From: HGM13006 sp963650135
GTDB taxonomy: Bacteria > Bacillota > Clostridia > Oscillospirales > Oscillospiraceae
Direction of reading: 5' to 3'
DNA: 64,000 nucleotides
Assembly (NCBI GenBank): GCA_963650135.1
Contig: CAVJLG010000019.1
Coordinates: 1-64,000 of the forward strand
Below the pieces are notes generated by a model that made no database searches, was not told the origin of the DNA, and worked only from the letters and a program-made list of their open reading frames with translations. Positions 24,567-32,104 of this stretch are shown piece by piece; positions within the stretch are counted from its first letter, which is position 1; the number at the start of each line of letters is the position of its first letter. A program made the translations under genes and the position numbers.

Positions 24567-24595
24567 TTGAAACTCAGGGCGTTATGCTATATAAT
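24567..24595 (+). promoter_or_regulatory. Promoter for the PrsA-like gene
   Basis: TTGAAA (24567-24572) and TATAAT (24590-24595) with 17 bases between, 38 bases before the start codon region. Confidence 0.75.
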
Positions 24596-24632
24596 GTACC
24601 CCGATTAACTACAGGAGAGGACTGACCCTACT

Positions 24633-26204
24633 ATGAGCGCATCCAGAGAAAAGCGTCTGCGCCGCGAGCTGCGTGATGCAGAGGCAAACAGCGACACAGT
24701 AAAAAAGCAGAAAAAGAAGAAAAATAAAAAGCCTATGACCCAGGCGAAGGCCAAGAAAATCCGCAGCGCCATCGGTTCTGCCGTGGCCATTGTGCTGGTG
24801 GTCATCTTCATTGGGCTGATTTTTGTAAACAGCGGCTTTATGCAGACCCATGCCACTGCGCTTACCGTGGGCAGCCATAAGCTCACCCCCGCAGAGTTCA
24901 ATTATTTCTATCATGATGCTTACTATAACATCTACAGCCAGTATTCCTCCAGCGGACTTTGGAGCTATCTGGTGGATTCCTCAAAGGACATTGAGACGCA
25001 GGACTGCATGATGAGCCAGGACGGCGAGAACTGGAAGCAGTATCTCACCCGTACCGCCGGTGAAAATGCGCTCCAGGTTTACGCCCTGTACGACGCAGCT
25101 CAGGAGGCCGGATTTACCATCAGCGAAGACGGTCAGAGCTCCATCGACACCACAAAGGAAAATCTCAGCACCTACGCAACCTCTGCGGGCTACAAGAAGG
25201 TTTCCGATTATCTGGAGGCCAGCTATGGTAAGGGCGCCGACGAGGACAGCTACATCCAGTACCTGACCGTTCGCCAGATTGCCACGGAGTATGCCCAGGA
25301 GAAGACCGACAGCTTCACCTATACCGACGAAGAGCTGCGGAACTACTATGACGAGAACAAGCAGGACTTTGACAAGGTAACCTACCGCGTATTTAACGTT
25401 GCCACCGAAGACGACGATACCGCTGCCGCAAAGGAAACTGCCGACAACATGAAGGCTGACCTCACCGGCACCGAAGACAGCTTTGTAAAGGCTGCTCAGA
25501 AGTATGCGCCCGAGGATTCCGCCGAAAGCTATGAGGACGAGAGCTACACCCTCCGCTCCAACCAGGGCTACTCCTCCATCAGCTCCGACTATGCCGATTG
25601 GCTGTTTGCCGACAGCCGCAGCGCCGGTGAGAGCGAAGTATTTGCCACCTCCTCCGGCTACAGCGTTGTAATGTTCGTCTCCCGCGACGATAACAACTAC
25701 AACACCGTCAACGTGCGTCATATTCTCGTTAAGGTCGGCACCTCCGGCGACGATAACACTTCTACCGACGCCGATTGGGAGGAGTGCAAGACCAAGATCG
25801 AAGAGATCCAGAAGGAATGGGAAGCAACCGACCAGACCGAAGACGATTTCGCTACCCTTGCCACCGAGAAGTCCGAGGATACCGGCTCTGCCTCCAACGG
25901 CGGTCTGTATGAGGATGTGTACAAGGGCCAGATGGTCACCGAGTTCAACGACTGGTGCTTCGATGCAGACCGTCAGGTCGGCGACACCGGCATTGTCAAG
26001 ACCTCTTATGGCTATCATCTGATGTACTTCTCCGGCACCGGCGACCTGTATTGGAAGTCCCTTGCCGATACCGCAAAGCGCAATGCCGACTACAGCGACT
26101 GGTATGATGACTATTCCGCTTCCTACACCGCAAAGAACAGCACCGTAGGCCAGTGGTTCACCAACAAGAAGCTGCCTGTTCTGGGTACTTCCAGCGCCAG
26201 CTAA
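24633..26204 (+). CDS. Membrane-anchored PrsA-like peptidyl-prolyl isomerase
   Basis: A 523-residue extracytoplasmic foldase candidate. A long, strongly basic cytosolic N-terminus (about 45 residues, many lysines) precedes one transmembrane segment (about 46-70); there is no lipobox, unlike classical PrsA. A SurA_N-like helical region follows, then a first degenerate parvulin-like segment (about 240-350) and a well-preserved parvulin domain from VNVRHILVKV to YGYHLMYFSG (about 358-480). It probably helps secreted proteins fold. The domain duplication and acidic surface (many Asp) are notable. The ATG at 24633 lies about 13 bases from AGGAGAGG, a rather wide spacing. A strong terminator follows. 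Confidence 0.82.
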   Translation: MSASREKRLRRELRDAEANSDTVKKQKKKKNKKPMTQAKAKKIRSAIGSAVAIVLVVIFIGLIFVNSGFMQTHATALTVGSHKLTPAEFNYFYHDAYYNIYSQYSSSGLWSYLVDSSKDIETQDCMMSQDGENWKQYLTRTAGENALQVYALYDAAQEAGFTISEDGQSSIDTTKENLSTYATSAGYKKVSDYLEASYGKGADEDSYIQYLTVRQIATEYAQEKTDSFTYTDEELRNYYDENKQDFDKVTYRVFNVATEDDDTAAAKETADNMKADLTGTEDSFVKAAQKYAPEDSAESYEDESYTLRSNQGYSSISSDYADWLFADSRSAGESEVFATSSGYSVVMFVSRDDNNYNTVNVRHILVKVGTSGDDNTSTDADWEECKTKIEEIQKEWEATDQTEDDFATLATEKSEDTGSASNGGLYEDVYKGQMVTEFNDWCFDADRQVGDTGIVKTSYGYHLMYFSGTGDLYWKSLADTAKRNADYSDWYDDYSASYTAKNSTVGQWFTNKKLPVLGTSSAS

Positions 26205-26218
26205 TCTCAAATAATACA

Positions 26219-26243
26219 ATGCCCGGACCGTTCGTCCGGGCAT
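26219..26243 (+). terminator. Terminator after the PrsA-like gene
   Basis: ATGCCCGGAC (26219-26228) pairs perfectly with GTCCGGGCAT (26234-26243) around a 5-base loop, followed by CGTTTTT. Confidence 0.85.
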
Positions 26244-26267
26244 CGTTTTTGTCAGGAAGGAGATTCT

Positions 26268-26978
26268 ATGAATCAGTTTTTACGCGAGGCCATGTTTTAC
26301 GGGGAAGACGCCATTGCGCTTTTGTCTCAGAAGCATGTAATGGTCTTTGGAATCGGCGGCGTGGGCAGCTATACCGCCGAAGCGCTCTGTCGGGCCGGGG
26401 TGGGTCACATTACCCTGGTGGACAACGACACCGTGGGGCTGACCAATCTCAACCGCCAGCTCTGCGCCCTGCATTCTACCCTGGGGCAGTATAAATCCGA
26501 TGTCATGGCGGCACGACTCCGGGATATCAATCCAGAGGCCACCATTGTCTCCCTGCCGAAGCTCTATGACGAGGCCCATAAGGAGGAGTTTTTCTCCCTT
26601 CAGCCGGACTATATCGTGGATGCCATTGACTTGGTGTCCTGCAAGCTCAGTCTCATTGAAACCGCTCTGAACCGGAACATCCCCATTATCTCCTCCATGG
26701 GCACCGGCAACAAGCAAGACCCAACTAAATTTCGAATTGCCGACATCAATCAAACCTCCGGCTGCCACCTGGCCCGGGTGATTCGCCGGGAGCTGAAAAA
26801 CCGCGGCATTGCCCACCATAAGGTGCTGTTTTCCGACGAGGTGCCCATCACTCCCCTGCCCTTGGAAGCGCCCCCACCCGGTCGCCGGAGCATCCCCGCT
26901 TCCCTCTCCTGGGTGCCCTCCTGCGCGGGGCTGATGCTGGGGGGCTATGTGGTCCGGGATCTCATCGGCGCACTCTAA
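26268..26978 (+). CDS. tcdA: tRNA threonylcarbamoyladenosine dehydratase TcdA (ThiF/HesA family)
   Basis: TcdA cyclises t6A37 in ANN-decoding tRNAs to the ct6A form, using ATP in an E1-like adenylation. The 236-residue protein has the nucleotide-binding motif FGIGGVGSYTAEAL at about residues 25-38, then GHITLVDNDTVGLTNLNRQL with the E1 family NRQ patch, and AIDLVSCKLSLIE. The length fits the short TcdA form. The ATG follows AAGGAG by 7 bases. Its 3' end is closed by a hairpin that also covers the next ribosome binding site. Confidence 0.88.
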   Translation: MNQFLREAMFYGEDAIALLSQKHVMVFGIGGVGSYTAEALCRAGVGHITLVDNDTVGLTNLNRQLCALHSTLGQYKSDVMAARLRDINPEATIVSLPKLYDEAHKEEFFSLQPDYIVDAIDLVSCKLSLIETALNRNIPIISSMGTGNKQDPTKFRIADINQTSGCHLARVIRRELKNRGIAHHKVLFSDEVPITPLPLEAPPPGRRSIPASLSWVPSCAGLMLGGYVVRDLIGAL

Positions 26979-26985
26979 TATGCAT

Positions 26986-27028
26986 AAAAATCTCCCTCCC
27001 GTGGAATCCTGCCACAGGAGGGATTTTT
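26986..27028 (+). terminator. Hairpin that both ends tcdA and covers the next ribosome binding site
   Basis: AAAAATCTCCCTCC (26986-26999) pairs, with a two-base bulge, with GGAGGGATTTTT (27017-27028), extended inside by GTGG with CCAC. The right arm includes the AGGAGGG ribosome binding site of the TSUP gene that starts at 27029. The T run of the terminator abuts that ATG, so read-through transcripts would have the site hidden. Confidence 0.6.
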
Positions 27029-27385
27029 ATGAAGCCTATGTGGAAATATGCGCTCAGCGGCATCGCCGCAGGTGCTGCCAACGGTCTGTTCGGCGCAGGA
27101 GGCGGCATGATTCTGGTGCCTCTGCTCACCCGATGGGGCGGCCTGGAGGATAAAAAGGCCTTTGCCACCTCCATCGCCATCATTGCCCCCATGTGTCTCG
27201 TCTCCATTTTCATCTACTGGCACCAGGGACAGCTGGATTTCGGGGCCGCGCTGCCCTATCTCGTGGGAGGATTATTCGGCGGACTGCTGGGCGGCAAGCT
27301 CTTTAAAAAGATGTCAGCCGGTGTGCTCCATAAGCTGCTGGGGCTGTTCATTCTCTACGGCGGGATTCGGAGCCTGATATGCTGA
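27029..27385 (+). CDS. Half-size TSUP (TauE/SafE) transporter subunit A
   Basis: A 118-residue integral membrane protein with about four hydrophobic segments. The opening GIAAGAANGLFGAGGGMILVP is the typical first motif of the TSUP/TauE-SafE family, whose full-length members (about 250 residues) contain two such repeats and export sulfite, sulfonates or other anions. This product holds only one repeat. It overlaps the next gene by 7 bases and that gene encodes the matching second half, so the two probably form one heterodimeric carrier. Substrate unknown. Confidence 0.82.
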   Translation: MKPMWKYALSGIAAGAANGLFGAGGGMILVPLLTRWGGLEDKKAFATSIAIIAPMCLVSIFIYWHQGQLDFGAALPYLVGGLFGGLLGGKLFKKMSAGVLHKLLGLFILYGGIRSLIC

Positions 27386-27756
27386 GCTGGATGTTCGCCC
27401 TCGTCATTGGGCTGCTTACGGGTATTCTATCCGGCTTTGGTATCGGCGGCGGCACCATTTTAATGATTTACCTGACCGCTTTCGCCGCATTTCCCCAGAA
27501 AATTGCCCAGGGCATCAATCTCCTCTATTTTATCCCCACCGCAGCCGCAGCCCTAATTCTCCACAATAAAAACCATCAGCTGGAGTGGCGCGCCGTCCTC
27601 CCTGCCGCGCTGTGCGGATGTGTCACCGCCGCCGGATTCAGCCTGCTGGCCATGGGCATGGATTTCACGCTGCTTCGGCGGCTATTTGGCATATTTCTGC
27701 TGTTTACAGGCATTTCCGAGCTTAAAAAGAAGCCAGCCCCGAAGCAGAACGCTTAG
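27379..27756 (+). CDS. Half-size TSUP (TauE/SafE) transporter subunit B
   Basis: A 125-residue membrane protein with about four hydrophobic segments and its own copy of the family motif, GLLTGILSGFGIGGGTILM. With the preceding gene it makes up the length of one normal TSUP carrier. Its stop (TAG, 27754-27756) overlaps the stop of the converging ruvX by two bases, leaving no room for a terminator between them. Confidence 0.82.
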   Translation: MLSWMFALVIGLLTGILSGFGIGGGTILMIYLTAFAAFPQKIAQGINLLYFIPTAAAALILHNKNHQLEWRAVLPAALCGCVTAAGFSLLAMGMDFTLLRRLFGIFLLFTGISELKKKPAPKQNA

Positions 27757-28172
27757 AATCCCGTTCCCAGGAACCGCAGATAGCCCTCCAAAATCAAGGA
27801 AGCCGCCACCGCATCCACGTTCTTGCGGTGGCTTTTCATTTTCTTTCCCCCCGCAGAGAGAATATTGTGGGCCTCAATGGTCGTACGCCGCTCGTCCCAA
27901 AGCACCACGTCCATGCCGGTTTTTTCTTTGAGCATCGCCGCAAACTCCCGATATAGGTCCGCTCTAGGGCCCTCGGTACCGTCCATATTCTTGGGAAAGC
28001 CCATCACCAGACGCTCCGGCTTTTTTTCCTGGACCAGCGCCGCTACTTTCTCCGCCGCCTTTTCCCGGTTCCACTCCGAAATCACCGTGGTAAAGCCCAC
28101 AATCATGCCCGAGGGGTCCGAAACCGCCACGCCTGTGCGCGCATCTCCATAATCCAGTGCCATCACCTTCAT
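27753..28172 (-). CDS. ruvX: Putative pre-16S rRNA nuclease / Holliday junction resolvase RuvX (YqgF)
   Basis: YqgF proteins have an RNase H-like fold and are credited with 16S rRNA 5'-end maturation and, earlier, Holliday junction resolution. The 139-residue protein carries the three acidic-site patches: ALDYGDARTGVAVSD, LWDERRTTIEA and DAVAASLILEGYL. ATG 28172 follows AAAAGGAGG by 8 bases; an upstream in-frame start at 28208 has none. It stands alone, converging on the TSUP genes. Confidence 0.9.
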   Translation of the reverse strand: MKVMALDYGDARTGVAVSDPSGMIVGFTTVISEWNREKAAEKVAALVQEKKPERLVMGFPKNMDGTEGPRADLYREFAAMLKEKTGMDVVLWDERRTTIEAHNILSAGGKKMKSHRKNVDAVAASLILEGYLRFLGTGF

Positions 28173-28285
28173 TGTACATGCCTCCTTTTTACCCGGAGTA
28201 TACCACATTTTGCGCTTGCAGGCAAGAAACCGCCGATATCCTGTGGCATCCGCGAAAATTTCCTGAGAAAATACGGATTTCCATA

Positions 28286-28314
28286 TTGACCCGGAAAAAA
28301 ATCTATGCTAGAAT
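28286..28314 (+). promoter_or_regulatory. Promoter for the rpmG-secE-nusG-rplK-rplA cluster
   Basis: TTGACC (28286-28291) and TAGAAT (28309-28314), 17 bases apart, give a leader of about 110 bases before rpmG. Confidence 0.65.
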
Positions 28315-28435
28315 AGTTCTACCTGTGATTTCGGGCGGAATTTCTATGCCCGTTTTCAGCTGTGGGCGGCAATGCCGCGATCAAATTTATTATGACCGCA
28401 GTGATACAGGGAGGCAATTTTAAGGAGGTGCCGAA

Positions 28436-28585
28436 ATGCGCGTTAAAGTGACTCTGAGATGCAATGAGTGCAAGCAAAGAAACTACAACACCATGAAGAA
28501 CAAGAAGAACGATCCGGATCGTCTCGAAATGAAGAAGTATTGCAGATTCTGCAGAAAGCACACCGTTCACACCGAGACTAAGTAA
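28436..28585 (+). CDS. rpmG: 50S ribosomal protein L33
   Basis: A 49-residue basic protein of the large ribosomal subunit. It has four cysteines in two CxxC pairs (RCNECK and YCRFCRK), so this is the zinc-binding C+ form, plus the family hallmark NYNTMKNKKN and a C-terminal HTETK. The ATG at 28436 follows AAGGAGGTG. It precedes secE by 15 bases, the standard rpmG-secE-nusG order. Confidence 0.95.
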   Translation: MRVKVTLRCNECKQRNYNTMKNKKNDPDRLEMKKYCRFCRKHTVHTETK

Positions 28586-28600
28586 TGGAGGCTACCGTAA

Positions 28601-28840
28601 ATGGCAGAAGCTAAGAAACAGGAAAAAGAGGGCTTTTTCCGCCGGACCGCCAATCGGTTCAGCAAGTGGTTCCGCGAAATGCGGGCTGAGCTGAAAAAGG
28701 TTGTATGGCCCACCAAGAAGCAGGTTCTCCAGAATACTGTAGTCGTTCTTATTGCTGTGCTGGTGGTTGGCGCTTTCATCTGGATCTTCGATGCGATCAG
28801 CAACCTGGTCGTCCAGTGGCTCATCGGCCTGTTTAACTAA
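28601..28840 (+). CDS. secE: Preprotein translocase subunit SecE
   Basis: The small essential clamp of the SecYEG channel. The 79-residue product has an amphipathic basic stretch with the signature RFSKWFREMRAELKKVVWPTK followed by one transmembrane segment (about 44-66), which is the short Gram-positive form. It lies between rpmG and nusG with small gaps. Confidence 0.93.
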   Translation: MAEAKKQEKEGFFRRTANRFSKWFREMRAELKKVVWPTKKQVLQNTVVVLIAVLVVGAFIWIFDAISNLVVQWLIGLFN

Positions 28841-28854
28841 GGCAAGGTGAGACA

Positions 28855-29397
28855 ATGGCAGAAGAAGCTAAGTGGTATGTAGTCCATACCTATTCCGGGT
28901 ATGAGAATACCGTAAAAGCCACCATCGAAAAAAGTATTCAGAACCGCCATCTTCAGGATCTCATTCACGAGGTGCTGATTCCTATGGAGACGGTCACCGA
29001 AGTGACTGACTCCGGTTCCAAAACTGTAGAGCGCAAGATCTACCCCGGCTATGTGCTGGTGAAAATGGTCATGACCGATGAGGCATGGTACATCATCAAC
29101 TCTGTCCGCGGCGTAACCGGTTTTGTCGGCGCTGACGCCGATGCAAAGCCTATGATCCGTGCCGTCCCCCTCACCGAGGACGAGGTTCTGCAGCTCGGCA
29201 TCGAGAAGCATACCGTCGAGGTGCCCTACACTCTGGGCGACACCGTCAAGATCAACGACGGTCCTCTTACCACCTTCACCGGTCGTGTGGATGCTCTGGA
29301 TATCGAGAACAATTCCGTCCGCGTGGTCGTTTCCATGTTCGGACGCGAAACGCCGGTTGAGCTGGAGCTCGACCAGGTAGAGCTGGTTGAAGAATAA
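28855..29397 (+). CDS. nusG: Transcription termination/antitermination factor NusG
   Basis: NusG binds RNA polymerase through its N-terminal NGN domain and links it to ribosomes or Rho through its KOW domain. In this 180-residue protein the NGN domain starts KWYVVHTYSGYE and includes YPGYVLVKMVM and VRGVTGFVG; the KOW domain (about 125-175) has VKINDGPLTTFTGRVDAL. It is 14 bases after secE. Sequence length is standard. Confidence 0.95.
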   Translation: MAEEAKWYVVHTYSGYENTVKATIEKSIQNRHLQDLIHEVLIPMETVTEVTDSGSKTVERKIYPGYVLVKMVMTDEAWYIINSVRGVTGFVGADADAKPMIRAVPLTEDEVLQLGIEKHTVEVPYTLGDTVKINDGPLTTFTGRVDALDIENNSVRVVVSMFGRETPVELELDQVELVEE

Positions 29398-29428
29398 TCG
29401 GCTCGATCCCCCCGGCCCGGCTGGCCGG

Positions 29429-29439
29429 AACGTGGGAGG
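29429..29439 (+). promoter_or_regulatory. AACGTGGGAGG element upstream of rplK
   Basis: The 11-base word AACGTGGGAGG appears here, about 65 bases before rplK, and again at 29976-29986 before rplA, each followed by a T-rich stretch. No other similarity between the two leaders is evident. It may be a ribosomal protein (L1-type) recognition site; L1 is known to control its own operon in bacteria, but the match is my inference. Confidence 0.35.
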
Positions 29440-29502
29440 GGTTTTATACTCCGCCAAATATACGCTTTGCGTATCACCACATTTTTTCAGGAGGTGCTCT
29501 TC

Positions 29503-29928
29503 ATGGCACAGAAAGTAACAGGTTATATTAGACTGCAGATCAATGCCGCTAAGGCTACTGCTTCTCCTCCGGTTGGCCCCGCTCTGGGTCAGCACGGCGT
29601 AAATATCGCTCAGTTCATTAAGGAATTCAACGAGCGCACCAAGGATCAGGTTGGTTTCAAGATCCCCGTTGTTATCACGGTTTATGCCGACCGCAGCTTC
29701 ACCTTCATCACCAAGACTCCCCCCACCGCTACCCTCATCATGAAGGCTGTCGGCGTGGAGAAGGGCTCCGGCGAACCCAACAAGAACAAGGTTGCCACCA
29801 TCACCAAGGCCCAGCTGAAGGAAATCGCTGAGAAGAAAATGCCCGACCTCAATGCTGCTACCATCGAGGCAGCTATGAGCAATGTTGCCGGCACCTGCCG
29901 CTCCATGGGCATCACCGTGGTAGACTAA
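29503..29928 (+). CDS. rplK: 50S ribosomal protein L11
   Basis: L11 sits in the GTPase-associated centre and binds 23S rRNA helices 43-44. The 141-residue product has the family motif PPVGPALGQHGVNI near residue 22 and a C-terminal RNA-binding domain ending in AGTCRSMGITV. ATG 29503 follows AGGAGGTG; a longer in-frame start at 29467 is not supported. Confidence 0.96.
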   Translation: MAQKVTGYIRLQINAAKATASPPVGPALGQHGVNIAQFIKEFNERTKDQVGFKIPVVITVYADRSFTFITKTPPTATLIMKAVGVEKGSGEPNKNKVATITKAQLKEIAEKKMPDLNAATIEAAMSNVAGTCRSMGITVVD

Positions 29929-29975
29929 CGAACCAAACATCCGAGGTTAGCGCAAATCTATAAAGCGTGCCTCAT

Positions 29976-30004
29976 AACGTGGGAGGATTTTTCCGACGAA
30001 CCAC
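29976..30004 (+). promoter_or_regulatory. Possible L1-type leader hairpin upstream of rplA
   Basis: The second AACGTGGGAGG (29976-29986) contains GTGG (29979-29982), which can pair with CCAC at 30001-30004, placing the hairpin just ahead of the AAGGAGG of rplA. That is the position expected for autogenous control by L1. Confidence 0.35.
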
Positions 30005-30022
30005 TATAAGGAGGATATTCAA

Positions 30023-30712
30023 TTGAAGAAAGGTAAAAATTATCAGGAGAGCGCAAAGCTCATCGACCGTTCCGTACAGTACGATGCTGCCGACGCCTGC
30101 GCTCTGGTTGTCAATACTGCAAAAGCTAAGTTCGACGAGACTGTAGAGGTTCACATCCGTCTGGGCGTTGACTCCCGTCACGCTGACCAGCAGGTCCGTG
30201 GCTCCGTGGTTCTGCCCAACGGCACCGGTAAGACCCGCAAGGTTCTGGTGTTCGCAAAGGACGCAAAGGCTGACGCTGCACGCGAGGCCGGCGCTGACTA
30301 TGTTGGCGGCATGGACATGGTGGAGAAGATCCAGAAGGAGAACTTCTTCGACTACGACGTTGTTGTTGCTACCCCCGACATGATGGGTATCGTTGGTCGT
30401 CTGGGTAAAGTTCTGGGCCCCAAGGGCCTGATGCCCTCCCCCAAGGCCGGTACCGTTACCCCCGATGTTGCCAAGGCAATTGGCGAGATCAAGGCCGGTA
30501 AGATCGAGTATCGTCTGGACAAGACCAACATCATCCACTGCCCCATCGGCAAGGTTTCCTTTGGCTCCGAGAAGCTGGTTGAGAACTTCGACACCCTCAT
30601 CGGCGCTATCATCAAGGCAAAGCCCGCTGCTGCAAAGGGCCAGTATATCAAGTCCTGTGTCCTGGCTTCTACCATGGGCCCTGGCATCAAGGTCAGCACT
30701 ACGAAGTACTAA
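30023..30712 (+). CDS. rplA: 50S ribosomal protein L1
   Basis: L1 forms the mobile L1 stalk and assists release of E-site tRNA. The 229-residue product carries RLGVDSRHADQQVRGSVVLP near residue 45, LGPKGLMPSPKAGTV, and IEYRLDKTNIIHCPIG. The start is a TTG at 30023 with AAGGAGG 7 bases upstream; a rare codon for an abundant ribosomal protein and consistent with autogenous control. It is followed by the strong rplJ promoter. Confidence 0.95.
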   Translation: MKKGKNYQESAKLIDRSVQYDAADACALVVNTAKAKFDETVEVHIRLGVDSRHADQQVRGSVVLPNGTGKTRKVLVFAKDAKADAAREAGADYVGGMDMVEKIQKENFFDYDVVVATPDMMGIVGRLGKVLGPKGLMPSPKAGTVTPDVAKAIGEIKAGKIEYRLDKTNIIHCPIGKVSFGSEKLVENFDTLIGAIIKAKPAAAKGQYIKSCVLASTMGPGIKVSTTKY

Positions 30713-30737
30713 TTTCTCATAATCCTAAAAAATGTGC

Positions 30738-30766
30738 TTGACAGGCAGCGTCCTGTTTGGTATAAT
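30738..30766 (+). promoter_or_regulatory. Consensus promoter for rplJ-rplL
   Basis: TTGACA (30738-30743), 17 bases, TATAAT (30761-30766): both hexamers are perfect, which fits the very high expression of L10 and L7/L12. Confidence 0.9.
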
Positions 30767-30772
30767 AATCGA

Positions 30773-30890
30773 CGCTGCCAGAGACAGCAGGAGGCTTTTG
30801 CCATAAGGGTTCCCCATCCTGCCGAGGAAGCACAATGGATTTTCGTGTCTTTTGTGTCCTCGTACCGCTCTGGTACGAGGACATTTTTTT
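30773..30890 (+). promoter_or_regulatory. L10 leader with attenuator hairpin
   Basis: The leader of about 130 bases between the promoter and rplJ is in the place where L10-L7/L12 complexes bind their own mRNA. It ends in a perfect 12-base-pair hairpin, TGTCCTCGTACC (30855-30866) with GGTACGAGGACA (30872-30883), and seven T, i.e. an intrinsic terminator 17 bases before the start codon. Upstream pieces such as AGCAGGAGG and CCATCCTGCCGAGG can pair with each other and could form the alternative structure. This matches the known L10 leader design in Firmicutes. Confidence 0.75.
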
Positions 30891-30906
30891 CTGGAGGTGA
30901 CATTCA

Positions 30907-31425
30907 ATGCCTAACGCTAAGGTTCTTGAAGCAAAAAAGGCTACCGTCTCTGCCCTGTCTGAGCAGATTAAGGGCGCATCTACCGGTGTCTTTGTTGATT
31001 ACAAGGGTATTACTGTGGCTCAGGATACCGAGCTTCGTAACCAGTTCCGTGAGGCTGGCGTCGAGTACACCGTTGTGAAGAACACTCTGACCCGTCTTGC
31101 CTGCCGTGAGAACGACTACGATTTCGACGAGGTGCTCAATGGTACCACCGCTTTTGCAGTGTCCACCGGCGATCCCATCGCTCCTGCTCGTATCGTCAGC
31201 CAGTTTGCCAAGAAGAACAAGGTTCTTGCAATCAAGGGCGGCTTCGTTGAGGGAAAGATTTGTTCCGTTGACGAGCTCAATGCCTTTGGCGAGCTGACCT
31301 CCAAGAACGATCTGGTTGCCCAGGTTCTTGGTACCATGCTTGCTCCCATCAGTTCCCTTGCCTTCGTGCTGGATCAGATCCGGCTTCAGAAGGAGGCACC
31401 CGAGGCTGCTGCTGCAGCAGAATAA
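30907..31425 (+). CDS. rplJ: 50S ribosomal protein L10
   Basis: L10 is the base of the L7/L12 stalk. Of 172 residues, the N-terminal RNA-binding part contains GVFVDYKGITVAQDTELRNQ and VEYTVVKNTLTRLA, and the C-terminal helix that binds L7/L12 dimers ends in an alanine-rich tail. It starts at an ATG after GGAGGTGA and precedes rplL by 33 bases. Confidence 0.95.
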   Translation: MPNAKVLEAKKATVSALSEQIKGASTGVFVDYKGITVAQDTELRNQFREAGVEYTVVKNTLTRLACRENDYDFDEVLNGTTAFAVSTGDPIAPARIVSQFAKKNKVLAIKGGFVEGKICSVDELNAFGELTSKNDLVAQVLGTMLAPISSLAFVLDQIRLQKEAPEAAAAAE

Positions 31426-31458
31426 TTTATTTTAATCTGATAAATGGAGGAATTTACA

Positions 31459-31836
31459 ATGGCTAGCGAAAAGATTACTGCTATGATTGAAGAAGTTAAG
31501 ACTCTCTCCGTGCTGGAGCTGGCTGAGCTGGTTCACGCTCTGGAGGAGGAGTTCGGCGTTTCCGCTGCTGCTGCCGCTGCTCCCGCTGCTGGCGCTGCTG
31601 CTGCTGCTCCCGCTGAGGAAGAGAAGACCGAGTTCGACGTCGTTCTGAAGGAAGTCGGCGCCAACAAGATCGCTGTTATCAAGGTTGTCCGTGAGCTCAC
31701 CGGCCTGGGCCTGAAGGAAGCTAAGGCTATGGTTGACGGCGCTCCCGCTAACGTGAAGGAAGCTGTTGCTAAGGCTGACGCCGAGGCTATGGTTGAGAAG
31801 CTGAAGGAAGCTGGCGCTACCGCAGAGCTGAAGTAA
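31459..31836 (+). CDS. rplL: 50S ribosomal protein L7/L12
   Basis: The multimeric stalk protein that recruits translation GTPases. The 125-residue product has an N-terminal dimerisation domain, an alanine-rich hinge (about 36-54), and the C-terminal domain with EFDVVLKEVGANKIAVIKVV and GLGLKEAKAMVDGAP. ATG 31459 follows TGGAGG. A strong terminator follows and rpoB is not next, unlike in most bacteria. Confidence 0.96.
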   Translation: MASEKITAMIEEVKTLSVLELAELVHALEEEFGVSAAAAAAPAAGAAAAAPAEEEKTEFDVVLKEVGANKIAVIKVVRELTGLGLKEAKAMVDGAPANVKEAVAKADAEAMVEKLKEAGATAELK

Positions 31837-31851
31837 TTCTGCTTTTCCTAT

Positions 31852-31888
31852 TTCCCCGTTTCGCTTTTGCGAGACGGGGAATTTTTTT
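31852..31888 (+). terminator. Strong terminator after rplL
   Basis: TTCCCCGTTTCGC (31852-31864) pairs with GCGAGACGGGGAA (31869-31881), 13 pairs with one G-T, then seven T. It ends the ribosomal cluster cleanly. Confidence 0.9.
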
Positions 31889-31999
31889 GTCAATTCAGCT
31901 TTGATACACACCATGGACACATCGCCACATTAGGATAAAATCAGACACCCGGATTTGCCGAAATCACACAGAATCTTCACATTTCGCCCCTCGAACCGT

Positions 32000-32028
32000 T
32001 TGCATTCCGAATCATTTTTGTGTATAAT
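32000..32028 (+). promoter_or_regulatory. Promoter for the first MoxR operon
   Basis: TTGCAT (32000-32005), 17 bases, TATAAT (32023-32028). The leader before the MoxR start is about 70 bases. Confidence 0.75.
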
Positions 32029-32104
32029 GTATACAAACTTTTCTGGCATAACCCGGGGTTTTGTCAGATATTTTAACCAGCCAAGCTGGGGATTGGAGTC
32101 TATC

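Noticed and set aside
31955..32104. N-terminal extension of the first MoxR protein
   Set aside because: The added 50 residues lie over the promoter and its leader and match nothing in the family.
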